Positions 35,668 to 46,319 of a stretch of DNA of 64,000 bases are shown here, one piece after another. The translations under genes were made by a program, and so were the position numbers. The notes beneath the pieces were generated by a model, which saw only the letters and a program-made list of their open reading frames with translations, was not told the DNA's origin and searched no databases. Location of the stretch: positions 19,156 to 83,155 of the forward strand of contig JAWPHD010011524.1 of NCBI GenBank assembly GCA_037043455.1, read 5' to 3'. The DNA is from Cyrtodaria siliqua (lineage: Eukaryota; Mollusca; Bivalvia; Adapedonta; Hiatellidae). The stretch's first letter is position 1, and every line of letters starts with the position of its first letter.

Positions 35668-36734
35668 GTTACACCACAACAAAAAACTGTTTTCGTCAGA
35701 AGATCCCCCACATGCTCATATTCATGAAAATTGATAGAAGCCAATCAGATTGCAGATCGTAGCATTTGTAACATACTATTTAATACGAATTTGTGGTGCA
35801 ACTAACCTACTGCGTTTGTGTGTCTCCTATTTGTCTACTGACCGGCAGGTTCAGGATTCGAGACCCATATAAGGCAGCATGTTTTAAACCTTATTACATG
35901 TATGTTAACATATTTCAAATTTTGAGAAAATAGTACGGAATAACATCTGATTGGTTCATACCATTATGTATGTGAGTACTTTGTTAGTGTCCGCTTTCAG
36001 GTAAAATGGAAAACGGCAAGCCCCCATTTTGTAATGGTTGGCCTAGATATTGAGAATATCATATCAGAAGCGAATACAGAATTTGAGATAAGAGGGTGTT
36101 TTGGCGCAACATATTTTTTAGATTGGGGATGAGGGTGATGTGCGACGCACATGTATATTCAGAAGTACTGGTAATATAGCAAACCTGTTTGTTTTGTGTC
36201 AGAGAGGCAACCATATAGAAAGCAAAACAAACAAAATCGATTGAAACATATTTATTGTTAACTGTATATGTCATGCCCTATAATTATGATTACAAACATC
36301 TCAATATTTCATTACAGATCCGCACATTTTGGATTCGCGCGTACACTGCTTCACATAATACACTATATCGTGTTTGTTACTGACAGCTATATTGTGTTTG
36401 TTACTGACGGTAGCATGCCTGTTACTTGTCAGTCATAGATGTACTTGGTTAAAGGGACACACACCAATCCTGCTTTCTTTAAAACTCATGGAGTCTCGTA
36501 AGTTTTAAATAAACATTTAAAACAATAACTCTCTGCCTGTTAAACCTATATTAGTTTTTCGCTCTTTTTTTCTGAATAAATAAACTCCGCAAAGCGTATT
36601 ACCTCCATTTTAATTACTATTCTAATACACCCGCACTATATAGCCTTGTTTAAAATATCTCGTTATTTTCAACGATATATGCAACGTTAGGAGAATAAGC
36701 AAGGCAATGCGAAAGATATCACTGTAACGTTTGC
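35668..36734. other. No gene; a MITE-like start
   Basis: AT-rich. TTAAAGGGACACACACCAATC at about 36,452 and AATAACTCTCTGCCTG at about 36,522 resemble the element nested at 57,101-57,619. Tandem TGTGTTTGTTACTGAC copies lie at about 36,370-36,410. Confidence 0.45.
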
Positions 36735-36897
36735 AACGTTAGGAGAGTTCATAGATTTCACTAAAGCTTTGGATTTGTTGGTTAGACAAAACATATTCTA
36801 TAAACTTATGCAATATGGAGTGAGAGGTAAACTCCTTAATATTATTAAATCATTGTATACGAATATAAAATCAAGAGTGAAGTATCAAAACAAGCTT

Positions 36898-37600
36898 TAT
36901 TAGAAATATTATTTTCAACTACAACAAAATAGTTTCTGACCTTGATATAGTATATAATACTCCTAAGGAATGTGAATGCAACACATCAAAATTTTGCTAT
37001 GCTCCAGCAGGTCATGTCATCACTGGCAATTTTGATATTGTTGATAAACGTATTCGGCATTTGTTTTCGAAAGGTCCTAAATAAAGATTACCTTCAACTA
37101 TTGATTTTAATGCCTGTCGAGCCCAGATCGCAAATTCTATTGAAGATTTTAGTATAAAATGGTGTCGTAGAGAACATGCGGACCCAAATTCGCTTTCTAC
37201 TTGGAAAAAGTCAATTCTTAAAATTATATACACACGTATTAACTTTTATAATGCTAACCCCTTTTTACTACCTCCGAGACCTAGGTTTTCCTTTCGTAAT
37301 TTAAAATCAGGAATTCAGGAATTTCATAATAAATTTGTTTTAATTTCTGCAGATAAAGCAGCTAATAATGTAACTATCGTTTGACGCTTACATTACTTCA
37401 ATGTTTTATCTCTGGAACTCAGCAGCATCAATTCGTATACTCCGGTTAATTCTACTGAGGATGATGTTGTTTCCGCACATATCACTCGGTGCACTACTTT
37501 CACGGCTGGTGTAAACGATAAGCAAAATAATCTGCCTACCATGTACTGGATTCCTAAATTACATAAAAATATATTGCCTATTGATGCTGCCTTGTTGGTT
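36898..37600 (+). pseudogene. Penelope-type retroelement fragment, N-terminal/early RT part
   Basis: Reads YNTPKECECNTSKFCYAPAG and HVITGNFDIV, then FSKGPK, a TAA, then RLPSTIDFNACRAQI, IKWCRREHADPN, NPFLLPPRPRFSFRNLKSGI and QEFHNKFVLISADKAANNVT. After a TGA it continues RLHYFNV...LPTMYWIPKLHKN, where it ends. The ADKA..N segment followed by YW-PKLHK is the start of RTs of the Penelope-like/related type. Two nonsense codons and the missing 3' part make it a dead fragment. A complementary C-terminal piece of such an RT lies at 18,335-18,836. It sits inside a LINE, so it is the younger insertion. Confidence 0.65.
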
Positions 37601-37619
37601 AGAGATTAGATCATGGCGG

Positions 37620-37897
37620 GGATTTCTTTATTTACACTGTCCTGTTTTAATGTGATGACAGTAGGGTAAGTGTGAGGTTTTGTGCACCCTAAAACCGGTT
37701 TAAACCCCAGTGGCCTTTGTTGCCAATGACCGTTCCAAGGCGGTAGCCCTATTGACAACCCTTTTGTGTTTGTGATGTCGTTCGTATTTTTTATTACTTT
37801 TGCCTTCTCGTTTGTCTGTTTGCGTGTATGTTTTTGTGTTTTGTGGTTGACTGTCGTCCTTGAATGCTGCTTTCCCTGTCCGATATTTTTATCTTTC
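37620..37897 (+). repeat. Dispersed repeat family 3, best copy
   Basis: Contains GTGCACCCTAAAACCGGTTT, AAACCCCAGTGGCC, CAATGACCGTTCCAAGGCGG, TAGCCCTATTGACAACCC, TTGTGATGTC and GTTGACTGTCGTCCTTGAATG. Minus-strand copies are at 38,825-39,010, 41,570-41,730 and 42,575-42,745; fragments at 18,868 and 42,895 (plus). It is short, non-coding and SINE-sized, but I see no clear Pol III boxes. Confidence 0.7.
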
Positions 37898-38364
37898 TTT
37901 AGTGACAGTTTTAGCTGTTTTCTTGGAGCACCGCAGGGCAATTGTTTGTCACCTTTTATATTTTCTATGTATGTAAATGATTTAGAAGAATTTTTTACAC
38001 TAAATGGTTTTAAAGGTATCGATACTGGAATGTTAAAGTTGCTGTTACTCTTATACGACATAGTGATATTTTTTAGATATACTGTACAGTTATTGCCAGA
38101 AATGGAAATTGGTCGTAAATGAAAATAAAACGAAGGTAATGCTTTTTAAAAAAGGCGGTCAAATAAAAAGGAACATATTGTTCACATATAATAATACTGT
38201 AATTGAAATTGTACATAAGTTTACCTATTTGGGAAATGACTTTACCACAGGCGGTTCGTTTGATCAAACGTTCGAATCATTAAGTGGCCAGGCATTAAAG
38301 GCAATCTTGAAAATGAATTTCGGTGTTCCTGCAATGCTTGTAACATTGGGCCATTCACCGTCGT

Positions 38365-38691
38365 ATGATGGGCATTGCTGATTTAATTGGACGCATTTTG
38401 TTCTGCGTGATGTGTGAAATCTCTTTTAAAGCAAAAGAGAAAATATGTATACGTCGCATCCGTTTTGATAAGCGGCGTTTTAAATATAACTTGCGGATTC
38501 GCAAACAAATATTGGCATTTTGCCACATATTCTGTTATATTTGGACTATTCGCGGGCGCCTATATCGCTCTAACCCCTGTCAATTTGGTGGATTTACTAG
38601 GTATAAAAAGGCTATAAAGTTAATTTGATTTGGCGCTTTTGTTTGAAGGATTTGGATATTTGTAAGGACCTCCGATTGCAGGCAAGTATTT
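38365..38691 (+). pseudogene. SLC16 (monocarboxylate transporter) fragment, disrupted
   Basis: Reads MGIADLIGRILFCVMCEI in one frame, then shifts by one frame to KQKRKYVYVASVLISGVLN, ITCGFANKYWHFATYSVIFG, LFAGAYIALTPVNLVDLLGI and KRL. After two stops comes FDLALLFEGFGYL, then a third stop and GPPIAGKYF. GRILFG, the long YVAS..ISG helix, FG-FAGAY-ALTPV-LVDLLG and GPPIAG are, in this order, the transmembrane helices 8-11 region of animal SLC16 family major-facilitator transporters. One frameshift and three nonsense codons make it a pseudogene. No introns interrupt the segment. It begins within about 25 bp of the end of the LINE remnant, which suggests 3' transduction, retrocopying or capture of an exon. 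Confidence 0.75.
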
Positions 38692-38824
38692 TTAAATACT
38701 AAACAATTGCAGACGATATACTAGTAAAACGCTAGCGAAGTTTATCAGGGACTTCAGCAGCTCATTCATGTATTATGTATCCATTTAAAAGTATATATAA
38801 GAGTATAAAACGAAATGTAGCTAG

Positions 38825-39010
38825 CTTTCACAGAACTCAGTCAACCCCAAACATGCAACACTTACACTGTTAATAAGAAACATGGCATGTGACATCACAA
38901 ACATGAACGGGCTGATAATATGGTTACAGCCTTCGAACGATCAGTGGCACGTAGGCCGCTGCTGAGGTTTAAACCATGTTCTAGAGTGCACCAAACCTCT
39001 CTCTTACCCT
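38825..39010 (-). repeat. Dispersed family 3, minus copy
   Basis: CAGTCAACCCCAAACATGCA, GTGACATCACAAACA, GATCAGTGGCACGTAGGCCG and GAGGTTTAAACC...GTGCACC mirror the 37,620-37,897 copy in inverse order. Confidence 0.65.
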
Positions 39011-39562
39011 ATTGTCATCCAAGTAAAACGGTAAAATGTAACTAAAGAAATCGCCGCCAGTCTATATCATCTAACAAACTAGGCAGGAATAATAGGCAAT
39101 ATCAGTACAACACAAAGATGATCATGTATATACGATTATAAAAATATTAAAGTCTATAAAACCACAAAACACTTGGCAGAAGATAGAGCAACAAGAGAAT
39201 AAACCATTAAAGGGCACTTAAGCAATAATTACAAAATCATTTCTTTATATTATCGTCTATAATATTGTATCACATGGAACTGCTTGTATTCCGTATAATA
39301 TACCCATTACGTATTTCCTTATATTAACCATGTGTAAAACAAGGCGACCGAATCACTCGTCCTAGGTGTTAAAGGGGTCATATTACATTATCATCGTAAT
39401 AATATTCTGGTAAATATGTATATATGAATTGAAGAATGTTTGTTTGGCCTTTATATGATTTTTGTATTTGCAAAAAATGTTACTTATTCATGCTGCTGGC
39501 CTTAACCATGATATTTAATGAAGTCGTACCAAAACATTCAATACTGGCTGAACTAGTATAAA
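39011..39562. other. No recognisable gene
   Basis: AT-rich. A stretch ATCATCTAACAAACTAGGCAGG near 39,068 resembles one near 10,770, suggesting another dispersed sequence. Confidence 0.4.
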
Positions 39563-39735
39563 AAGAAATAAAAGAATCTTTCATGGGTAGCCGGTAAAAA
39601 TAGGGAATTCTATCTCGAGGTATAAGTGTTTTTATCGGAACCGAGGCTCTGCCGAGGTTCCGATTAATACACTTATACCGAGGGTTGGAATTCCCTATCT
39701 GAACCGAATACCCATGATAGATTCTTTTTCTTGCC
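39563..39735. repeat. Large imperfect palindrome (hairpin element), copy 1
   Basis: The left arm AAGAATCTTTCATGGGTAGC and TAGGGAATTC, then TCGAGGTATAAGTG and TCGGAACCGAGGCTC, pairs with the right arm CCGAGGTTCCGA, CACTTATACCGAGGG, GGAATTCCCTA and TACCCATGATAGATTCTT. The whole ~160-bp sequence can fold on itself. A shorter related copy is at 41,735-41,860. This is typical of a foldback/MITE-like element. Confidence 0.8.
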
Positions 39736-40721
39736 TACAGAGACATGTTAAATACGTTGAGGCCGCCAGCTACTTCGTTTTCATGTTTTCTCGCATACCG
39801 GATGTTGACGCGTTTGAATTTTATCTCGATCCTAGGGTGAGATGGAAATATCTAGCCCCGGTAAAATGACGGATATCCTTGTCCGGTATGAAAGAAAAAG
39901 CAATCTTTCACCGACGATTTTGCATATTTTCGTAGATCAGTCTAACATAGTATCAAGCATTAGAGTAGTATTTTTTTTTACCTATTGACCAACCTTTTAT
40001 GCAGATATGCACTTTTCTGCCTAATAAAGGGGTGACCTAATAAATTTTGCTTTAATATGCACTGCCTAATAAAGCAAATCAATGCGGAATCCACCGACTT
40101 TTATTGTACGTAACGTTATCTGACGTCATGCACTTAACGTTGCCAGACGTCATAAAACAAACAAACGGAGCCTCGCCATTCTTCGTTTTCTAAGCCTCGC
40201 CTAATACACTTGATAGTAAAAGGCACTGACATAATATTCACCATTTACAACCTTCTATTTCTGTTTACAGGTTGGTTAAGAGACTTTTCAGGTAACTACC
40301 AATCATCGTTTTACTTTGCTGGTACGTCGGGGTGCTAAGTTCGTTAGTGATAAACATTCCCGACATTTGGGAAAGTCTTACAAGAAAGGGGCAGCAACAT
40401 GAACAAAACTGGATACCAACGTTTCATGAGAATATTGGGTTTCAGGAGAAAGATGATACAGCTTGCGAATTAAAGAGTACTTCTGTGATTTCCGAGACAG
40501 ACATGTGCCGAACAGTGTAATGTCATTGTGAACGATACTATTGCGTATGCTAAATAAAACTCATCATGATTATAGAGAATCACACAACTTCATGTTTTCT
40601 GTGTTGTAGAATTCATAATTGTTTCAAATCATGATATCTTTCAAAGACGAACAAGGAGAATAACCGAATAAGCAAGAAATAGAAAACCTTAAAATGGAGT
40701 TGTTTACCTTTTGTAAAACGG

Positions 40722-41286
40722 TAAGGCGACATTTTTTTATCTTGGTTTACGGATCCGACGATTCGAGAGATTGGAAAAAAAATAAAAATTTGAACATCTG
40801 TGTTTTTTTCACCGCCGGCCGCATTTCAACGCCAGATGAAGAAAAAAAAAAGAAAAAATTTGAATTGGTGAAACAATTTTCTAGTATACAATAATACCAC
40901 GTCAAACAACAGCATAAATCTAACAAAACATCGAACGCAAACGACGCGCGATCACTATCCGCCATTTCCTTGTATGAGGAACATAGAGTAGTATCCCTTG
41001 TTCACCAATGTAAATTGATTTCAACACATACGGGCACTCCATCTGGGCGTGAATACAGGTATTTCATCATTGGGAATATTAAAAGAATATTCAACGATTT
41101 AAATACATGTTGTGTTGTCTTCTGTCTTTGTGTTGTTTAAACTTACGGTTTTATATGAGAAACATGATGACCATGTTTGAAATTTGTACTTAGAAACAGA
41201 TTTAATTATTTTTTCCCCCTTCCGACCGAGCGTAAAAAAATAATAAAAAATCCGTAAACCAAGAAAAAAAAAAGGTGGCCTAATGC
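40722..41286. mobile_element. MITE-like element with TTGGTTTACGGAT-type ends
   Basis: AAGGCGACATTTTTTTATCTTGGTTTACGGAT at the left (about 40,722-40,753) is matched by the inverse of ATCCGTAAACCAAGAAAAAA and GGTGGCCTAATGCGAC at the right (about 41,250-41,286). About 560 bp, AT-rich and non-coding. The 66- and 72-codon open stretches over it are lysine/phenylalanine-rich artefacts. Confidence 0.55.
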
Positions 41287-41569
41287 GACTTTACATTAAC
41301 CGATAAAGTATGAGAGGCGATACGGAAAAATATTTACACAAACTTTTGGGTTTATATTATGAATGTAACATGATGAGCGTTATGCAATTTTTATCAGTAG
41401 CCGTCAACCATGAACTTAGATTGTTTTGATTGTTTTGATTGTTTAATTTAAATCTGTATTATTTTTATCTAAACTATTATTCTTGAAAATTGAATGTTAA
41501 ATATGTTCCATATATGTTAGATATGTGTTAAAAGGTGTTATAAAAGCCGAATAGGAAATGGAGCATTCA

Positions 41570-41730
41570 CAGAACACAGTCAACCAAAAACATGCATTCA
41601 AAACAAACAATAATCACAAGCAAAGCCAGAAGCAATATATGTGATATCACAAACACAGATGGGTAGACAATAGGGTACCGCCTTGGATCGGTCAGTGGAA
41701 AAAAGGAATCTGGAGGTTTAGGTAGATTAT
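41570..41730 (-). repeat. Dispersed family 3, minus copy
   Basis: CACAGTCAACCAAAAACATGC, GATATCACAAACACAGATGG, ACAATAGGGTACCGCC and CGGTCAGTGG in inverse order to the 37.6-kb copy. Confidence 0.65.
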
Positions 41731-41734
41731 ACAA

Positions 41735-41860
41735 ATCTTTCATGGGTATCCGGTGAAGATTGGGAATTCCAATACGAGATAAAAGTTTTTTTTATCGAAA
41801 CAGAGACCGAGGATTGGAATTTCCCTATCTGAACCGGATACCCATGATTGATTCTTTTTC
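41735..41860. repeat. Large imperfect palindrome, copy 2
   Basis: CTTTCATGGGTATCCGGTGA and GGGAATTCC pair with GGAATTTCCC and CCGGATACCCATGATTGATT. The outer arms match the 39.56-39.74 kb copy; the central part is shorter. Confidence 0.75.
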
Positions 41861-42574
41861 TTGCACTTACATTCCGCGCGTTGACGTCGCCAACTACTAA
41901 CGTTTCTCATGTTTATTTACACAATGACGTCATGCAACTGTCATTGTTGATACCAGCGCGCGACGTTTATCCCCCTCCATGTGAACCCAGAGTTGTCGTT
42001 CCTTGCATACACATACATCTCTGTAAAAAAATGAAACTTTCTTGATTGCAAAAATACGTTTCTGAATTAACTTTATATGAAATGTTTTAAATATACAGTA
42101 ACTTATGCCCAGAACTATATTGCGGTAGAATAAGGGTTTGTACTTTGGCATATCACTCCGCCGTCAAAATATTCACAATACGCACCACTAAATCGTTCCC
42201 ATAGGGTTACAGTACAGCATTTTGCTTATCAGCACTTTCCAGTATCACATAGCTCTTAACAACATACCTTATTTAACTACTAACTTCAAATACATATAAA
42301 AATGTAGAAACAAATCGTCTTTCTTTCGACTGTTTACGTGTCAATCAGCAGCCGATAATTGGTGGTGTCATGGTGTGAAGTTCTGTTCGCCATTTTGCTA
42401 TTTTTGCTATTGTCATTTGAAAAATTATCATGTGATCGCAGGCTACTTTCTTAAACGTTGACAGAGGTCAATGATGCCCTCTGGGAGTGATTGGTGAAAT
42501 CAGGCTTTCTAGCACCCATCTAAAACGCGGATCACCTTATCCGGTATGCAAGAAATAAAAGTCGAACAGCAAAT
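41861..42574. other. No recognisable gene
   Basis: AT-rich. A CRE-like TGACGTCA is at about 41,925-41,932 and GTTGACGTCGCC at about 41,880, but no transcription unit is evident. Confidence 0.4.
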
Positions 42575-43005
42575 GTACCATTCAAGGACGTTTCAACCAC
42601 AAACGCGTACAGAAACAAACAACAATTACAAAGGTGGATAAAAGGGAAGATATCACAAATCTAAAAGGGTTGACAATAGGGCTACCGCCTTTAGAACGGT
42701 CAGTGGCAAAAAGGCCGCTGGGGTTTAAACCTTAAGCCAGGTTTATTATTGTGCTAAAACGTATGACAACCCTGGAAATAATTTATTTAAGGGCAATTAA
42801 AAATTCACGGACTTTCTGGATAACATTTGCCATAAGCGTCAAGTTTCATCTAAAACTACTTACGACTTTTCAACACTATAACAAACCTTACCTTTTAACA
42901 TTGACTGTGGTCCTTGAATGTTATATTGCCTGTTTGACTTGAATGTTATATTGCCTGTTTGACTTGAATGTTATATTGCCTGTTTGACTTGTATGTCTTC
43001 TTTTT
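42575..43005. repeat. Dispersed family 3: minus copy, then plus 3' fragment with triplication
   Basis: 42,575-42,745 is a minus copy (CCTTTAGAACGGTCAGTGGC, GGGGTTTAAACC). 42,905-42,996 is the plus-strand 3' end, TTGACTGTGGTCCTTGAATG, followed by the unit TTGAATGTTATATTGCCTGT three times (period 28 bp). Confidence 0.7.
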
Positions 43006-44267
43006 AAGCTCTTATTCAAATAACGGAACGTTGGACAATTATGCTATGTGGACTTGCCAAGAAGTCTGTGAAGCACTTATTTTCGTATTAATAGATAATA
43101 TTGTTATGAGGTATGAAACTACCGTTTATAGATAAAGTGTTGGTACAAACGATACACCTCGTGTCGTAGATTTGTTTTTTATTGCTATGAAAGAGATTCA
43201 TCATATGATTTGATTTTTATATTATATTAATCTTTTTAAAAGTATCGAAAGAGGTTATGACCCTGTCATTTTGCATCACGCTGCATCTTTGGTGGTTGAC
43301 CCATCTACAGTTTGTCACCGAGGGCTTATACCGGCGTATACGCGGTTACATCTATCTTTACACTTTTGTTTTTTGTTATCCCATTAAAAGGGTGAGATTA
43401 TGTATATATTCCCAATCAAGTGTGGAGAACCATATATACGTTTGAAATATATATAGTGATAAGAAAACTGTATTTAAAAAAAGTATTATTATGTTAAACC
43501 AAGTATGTTTAAATTGCTAAACAACTATTGCAATCTATTAATATTAATGAACTTTCTGAATTAACAATATTTATAAAACGTGCCCTAACTATAAAAACGT
43601 CATGATTGACACATAATTCAATTTGATAATTGTATTTATTGATTATATTAAACAAATTTAGTATGTATTTAAAGTGTATTTGATTATCACGGGACTATGA
43701 TATATTTTTATAATATATTCGTATTGATTTTGACGATGTACTGCTTTATAAGTCTTAATAAAACAATGTTCTATTCTGTTCTGTATTTTGGAATAAAGCA
43801 TGTTTCGGCTGGGTGTTGGATATCGTCCCCGTCCCTGGTACAATTAACGTTTCACCTGGCTACATCAACACACATGTATCCTCGTGTTGTCATTATGATA
43901 ATGAACTAAGTCAATAAAATATTCGTAATGTATTGCGTCCCTGCTAAATGGTAGAATGGTCAGAAAATCACAAAATGTACACTTTACAATATTAAACATT
44001 ACAATATTTACTTTTTACAATATTTACTTTGCACAAGATACATATCAGCTTTATTACATAAGAACATATAGGAATCCTCCATTTCATTGGTTGGAAAGAA
44101 ATTCATTTTTCCTACAACTACAGAACTACGGCCTCTGGTCAGGTACCGTAATATTGTCCATGACATTTTATGCACGGATCGATATTTCTCTCCTAGTGAT
44201 AACTATTGCGTGCAACCGTACCTGAAATAGTATTGATAATGATAAAATATGTTTTAATCGAGCCTTG
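43006..44267. other. No recognisable gene
   Basis: AT-rich. Open stretches of 60-90 codons contain no motif that I recognise. A short ACAATATT(A/T)AC repetition is at about 43,985-44,035. Confidence 0.4.
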
Positions 44268-44485
44268 CGGACAAAAAGTGCCGTTTTCAGCGGACAAAAA
44301 GCGTCTTTCGGACAAAAAGCGCCGTTCACTTTTCTAAAAAAATCTGCGGACAAATAGCTCAATTTGGACAAAAAGTCTGCGAACAAAAAGCGTAATTCGG
44401 ACAAAAAGCGCCGTTTGTCTACATTTTTTTATGAGCAAAAAAGTCGCGGACAAAAAACGCCGAGCGGAGAAAAAGCGCCGTCACA
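44268..44485 (+). repeat. CGGACAAAAAGCGCCG minisatellite
   Basis: About ten irregular copies of GCGGACAAAAAGCGCCGTT. The G+C in this array contrasts with the AT-rich surroundings. It produces lysine-rich open stretches, not genes. Confidence 0.8.
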
Positions 44486-44764
44486 ACGAGGAAACTCAGT
44501 AGGACAAGGTCCAATCTCCTCTAAAGTCCTCAACAGTAAAACAATACAAAACAGTCAATAACATTTTTAAAAACACATTTTCAAATCGAAAATACTATAA
44601 AATATTCAAAAACAATGGTCCGTGCATTCAATGGAATAGATTGACAGGCTGAAGAAAGATACACGAATGCAAAAAACATTATAGATAGTTCTGCAAGATA
44701 TAGCACTTAACAAGCACTAGTTAATACAAACGATAGTGCATGTGATTGTTATGATATTTTCTTG

Positions 44765-45572
44765 GGAAATATTGCAACCTCGGTTATAGAGAACATCTGT
44801 TATAAAGAATCTCGGTTATAGAGAACCACGGATACAGTGAATCTCGGTTATAAAGAACCTCGGTTATAGAGAACATCTTTTATAAATAATCTGGGTTATA
44901 GGGAAACACGGACACAATGAAACTTTGTAATAAAGAACGTCGGTTATAGAGAACCACGGATACAGTAAATCTCGGTTATAGAGAAGCACGGATACAGTGA
45001 ATCTCGGCTATAGGTTTACCACCACTAATTACATGTAAGCCTCCGAGGTGTAGTCGAACGTTCTTGTTTGTTTACTAAACAGGTCAACGGTACAGCTGTT
45101 TTTATTGATTGACTGTTTTCATTGCTCACAAAGTGTAAACATAGAGTCGAAATTTCGAAAATGTTCATCAATGATCCAGTAAAATTATTAATACGCTTCT
45201 TATGCTTGCAATCACAAAATAGAATAGGAATGGGCAGTTTTCCCCTACTTATAATGCCCGTTTTCATAAAAAAGGTGGGATTACTTTTTATTATAGGAAC
45301 TACACCTCGGAGGCTTACATGTAATTAGTGGTGGTAAACCTATAACCGCAATTCACTGTATCCGTGCTTCTCTATAACCGAGATTCACTGTATCCGTGCT
45401 TCTCTATAACCGACGTTCTTTATAACCGAGTTTCATTGTATCCGTGGTTCTTTCTAACCGAGATTATTTATAACAGATGTTCTCTATAACCGAGATTCAT
45501 TGTATCCGTGGTTCTCTATAACCGAGATTCTTTATAACAGATGTTCTCTATAACAGAGGTTGCAATATTTCC
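44765..45572. mobile_element. 808-bp inverted-repeat element with internal CGGTTATAGAGAAC array
   Basis: The left arm (44,765-45,054) begins GGAAATATTGCAACCTCGGT and ends AGCCTCCGAGGTGTAG. The right arm (45,300-45,572) is its reverse complement, from CTACACCTCGGAGG to GGTTGCAATATTTCC. Within the arms, 16-35-bp units of the types CTCGGTTATAGAGAACCACG and GATACAGTGAATCTCGG are tandemly repeated, so arms differ by unit number. The 245-bp spacer has no convincing coding sequence. This is a foldback-type structure. Confidence 0.85.
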
Positions 45573-45599
45573 AATAACAATCACTGCATTTGAAAATTT

Positions 45600-45767
45600 G
45601 CAAACGTTATGCCACTTTTCAAAAGAGGTCTTACATATATTTCGACTAATTATAGACCGATCTCGCTGCTAAGTTGTGCAGGGAAAGTTTTTGAACGGGT
45701 CGTTTATAAGTTTATTTATAACCATTTACATATTAATAACTTATTTTCTAGTACGGAAAGACAGTAG
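45600..45767 (+). pseudogene. Non-LTR reverse transcriptase fragment
   Basis: Reads ANVMPLFKRGLTYISTNYRP, ISLLSCAGKVFERVVYKFIY and NHLHINNLFSSTERQ before a TAG. P-FK-G...NYRPISLLS..GKVFERV is the RT finger region of invertebrate LINEs. Only about 55 residues remain. It begins 28 bp after the 44,765-45,572 inverted-repeat element. Confidence 0.7.
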
Positions 45768-45859
45768 TGGATAAAGATTCATGAACGGGACGTTGAATTT
45801 GGTATTACATAAGTTGCTATCTCTTGGATGAATACTAATATGTACATATAAATCTGGTG

Positions 45860-46030
45860 TTAACGCGTACGTCACATTTACCGCGCATGCGCAGACAATT
45901 TTAGAGACATTTTGAGGACGCCATTGTTATTGCAGCACAGTCGTGAGCATTTCGATTGAGGATATTAAACGAATTGCATTAGAGCTCGTGAGTAACGGTT
46001 GTCCAAAAGTTCGCGACGAAAGGTAGGTAC
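45860..46030 (+). promoter_or_regulatory. Promoter-like segment with NRF-1-type site
   Basis: CGCGCATGCGCA at 45,882-45,893 is a perfect match to the NRF-1 binding consensus. It is followed by a CG-containing ~120-bp stretch ending in the donor-like GAAAG|GTAGGTACG (about 46,021). A second GCATGCGC site is at about 46,306-46,313, again followed by a donor-like AAAG|GTAAGTAG (about 46,390). The arrangement resembles TATA-less first exons. No coding exon that I recognise follows, so the gene, if any, is unknown. Confidence 0.35.
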
Positions 46031-46319
46031 GTGTATATGTTGTGAGTTTTGAGATGATGTATTGGTTAAATGTATTTTTGTCTCAAGCGCTCTCGACTGC
46101 CTGTGGTCAGTCGCGACTGACTGTCAGTCGTGATGAACTTGAAAATGCAGAATGTGTGTGTACAGTTTTGAAATTCTGGTTTTACTTGGACGGTTTAGGG
46201 GAAAGTTTGATGTGATTGGTGTGTGTTATGAAGAATTATTTTACCAATGTGATGTATAAACTTGTGATCTAGGCCAACTGATGTTGTTGTTTTTTGTGTG
46301 AGTACGCATGCGCGTCAGT

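Larger units (their letters stand above)
36735..38340 (+). pseudogene. Non-LTR reverse transcriptase remnant, split by a ~1-kb insertion
   Basis: Left part (36,735-36,896) reads FIDFTKALDLLVRQNIFYKL and YGVRGKLLNIIKSLYTN, RT motif A region (FDF changed to LDL). The right part (37,899-38,340) resumes with SDSFSCFLGAPQGNCLSPFI (motif B), LLLLYDIVIF (motif C, DD lost), VVNENKTKVMLFKK and FTYLGNDFTTGGSFDQTFES. The two parts fit end to end once the Penelope fragment and dispersed repeat between them are removed. Frameshifts occur in the right part between about 38,060 and 38,115. It is of the LINE type with an ENKTKVMLF-like segment common in invertebrates; clade not assignable by eye. Confidence 0.7.

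Noticed and set aside
45122..45328. Coding sequence in the spacer of the 808-bp inverted-repeat element
   Set aside because: Two overlapping open stretches on opposite strands run into the repeat arms; no transposase motif is visible.
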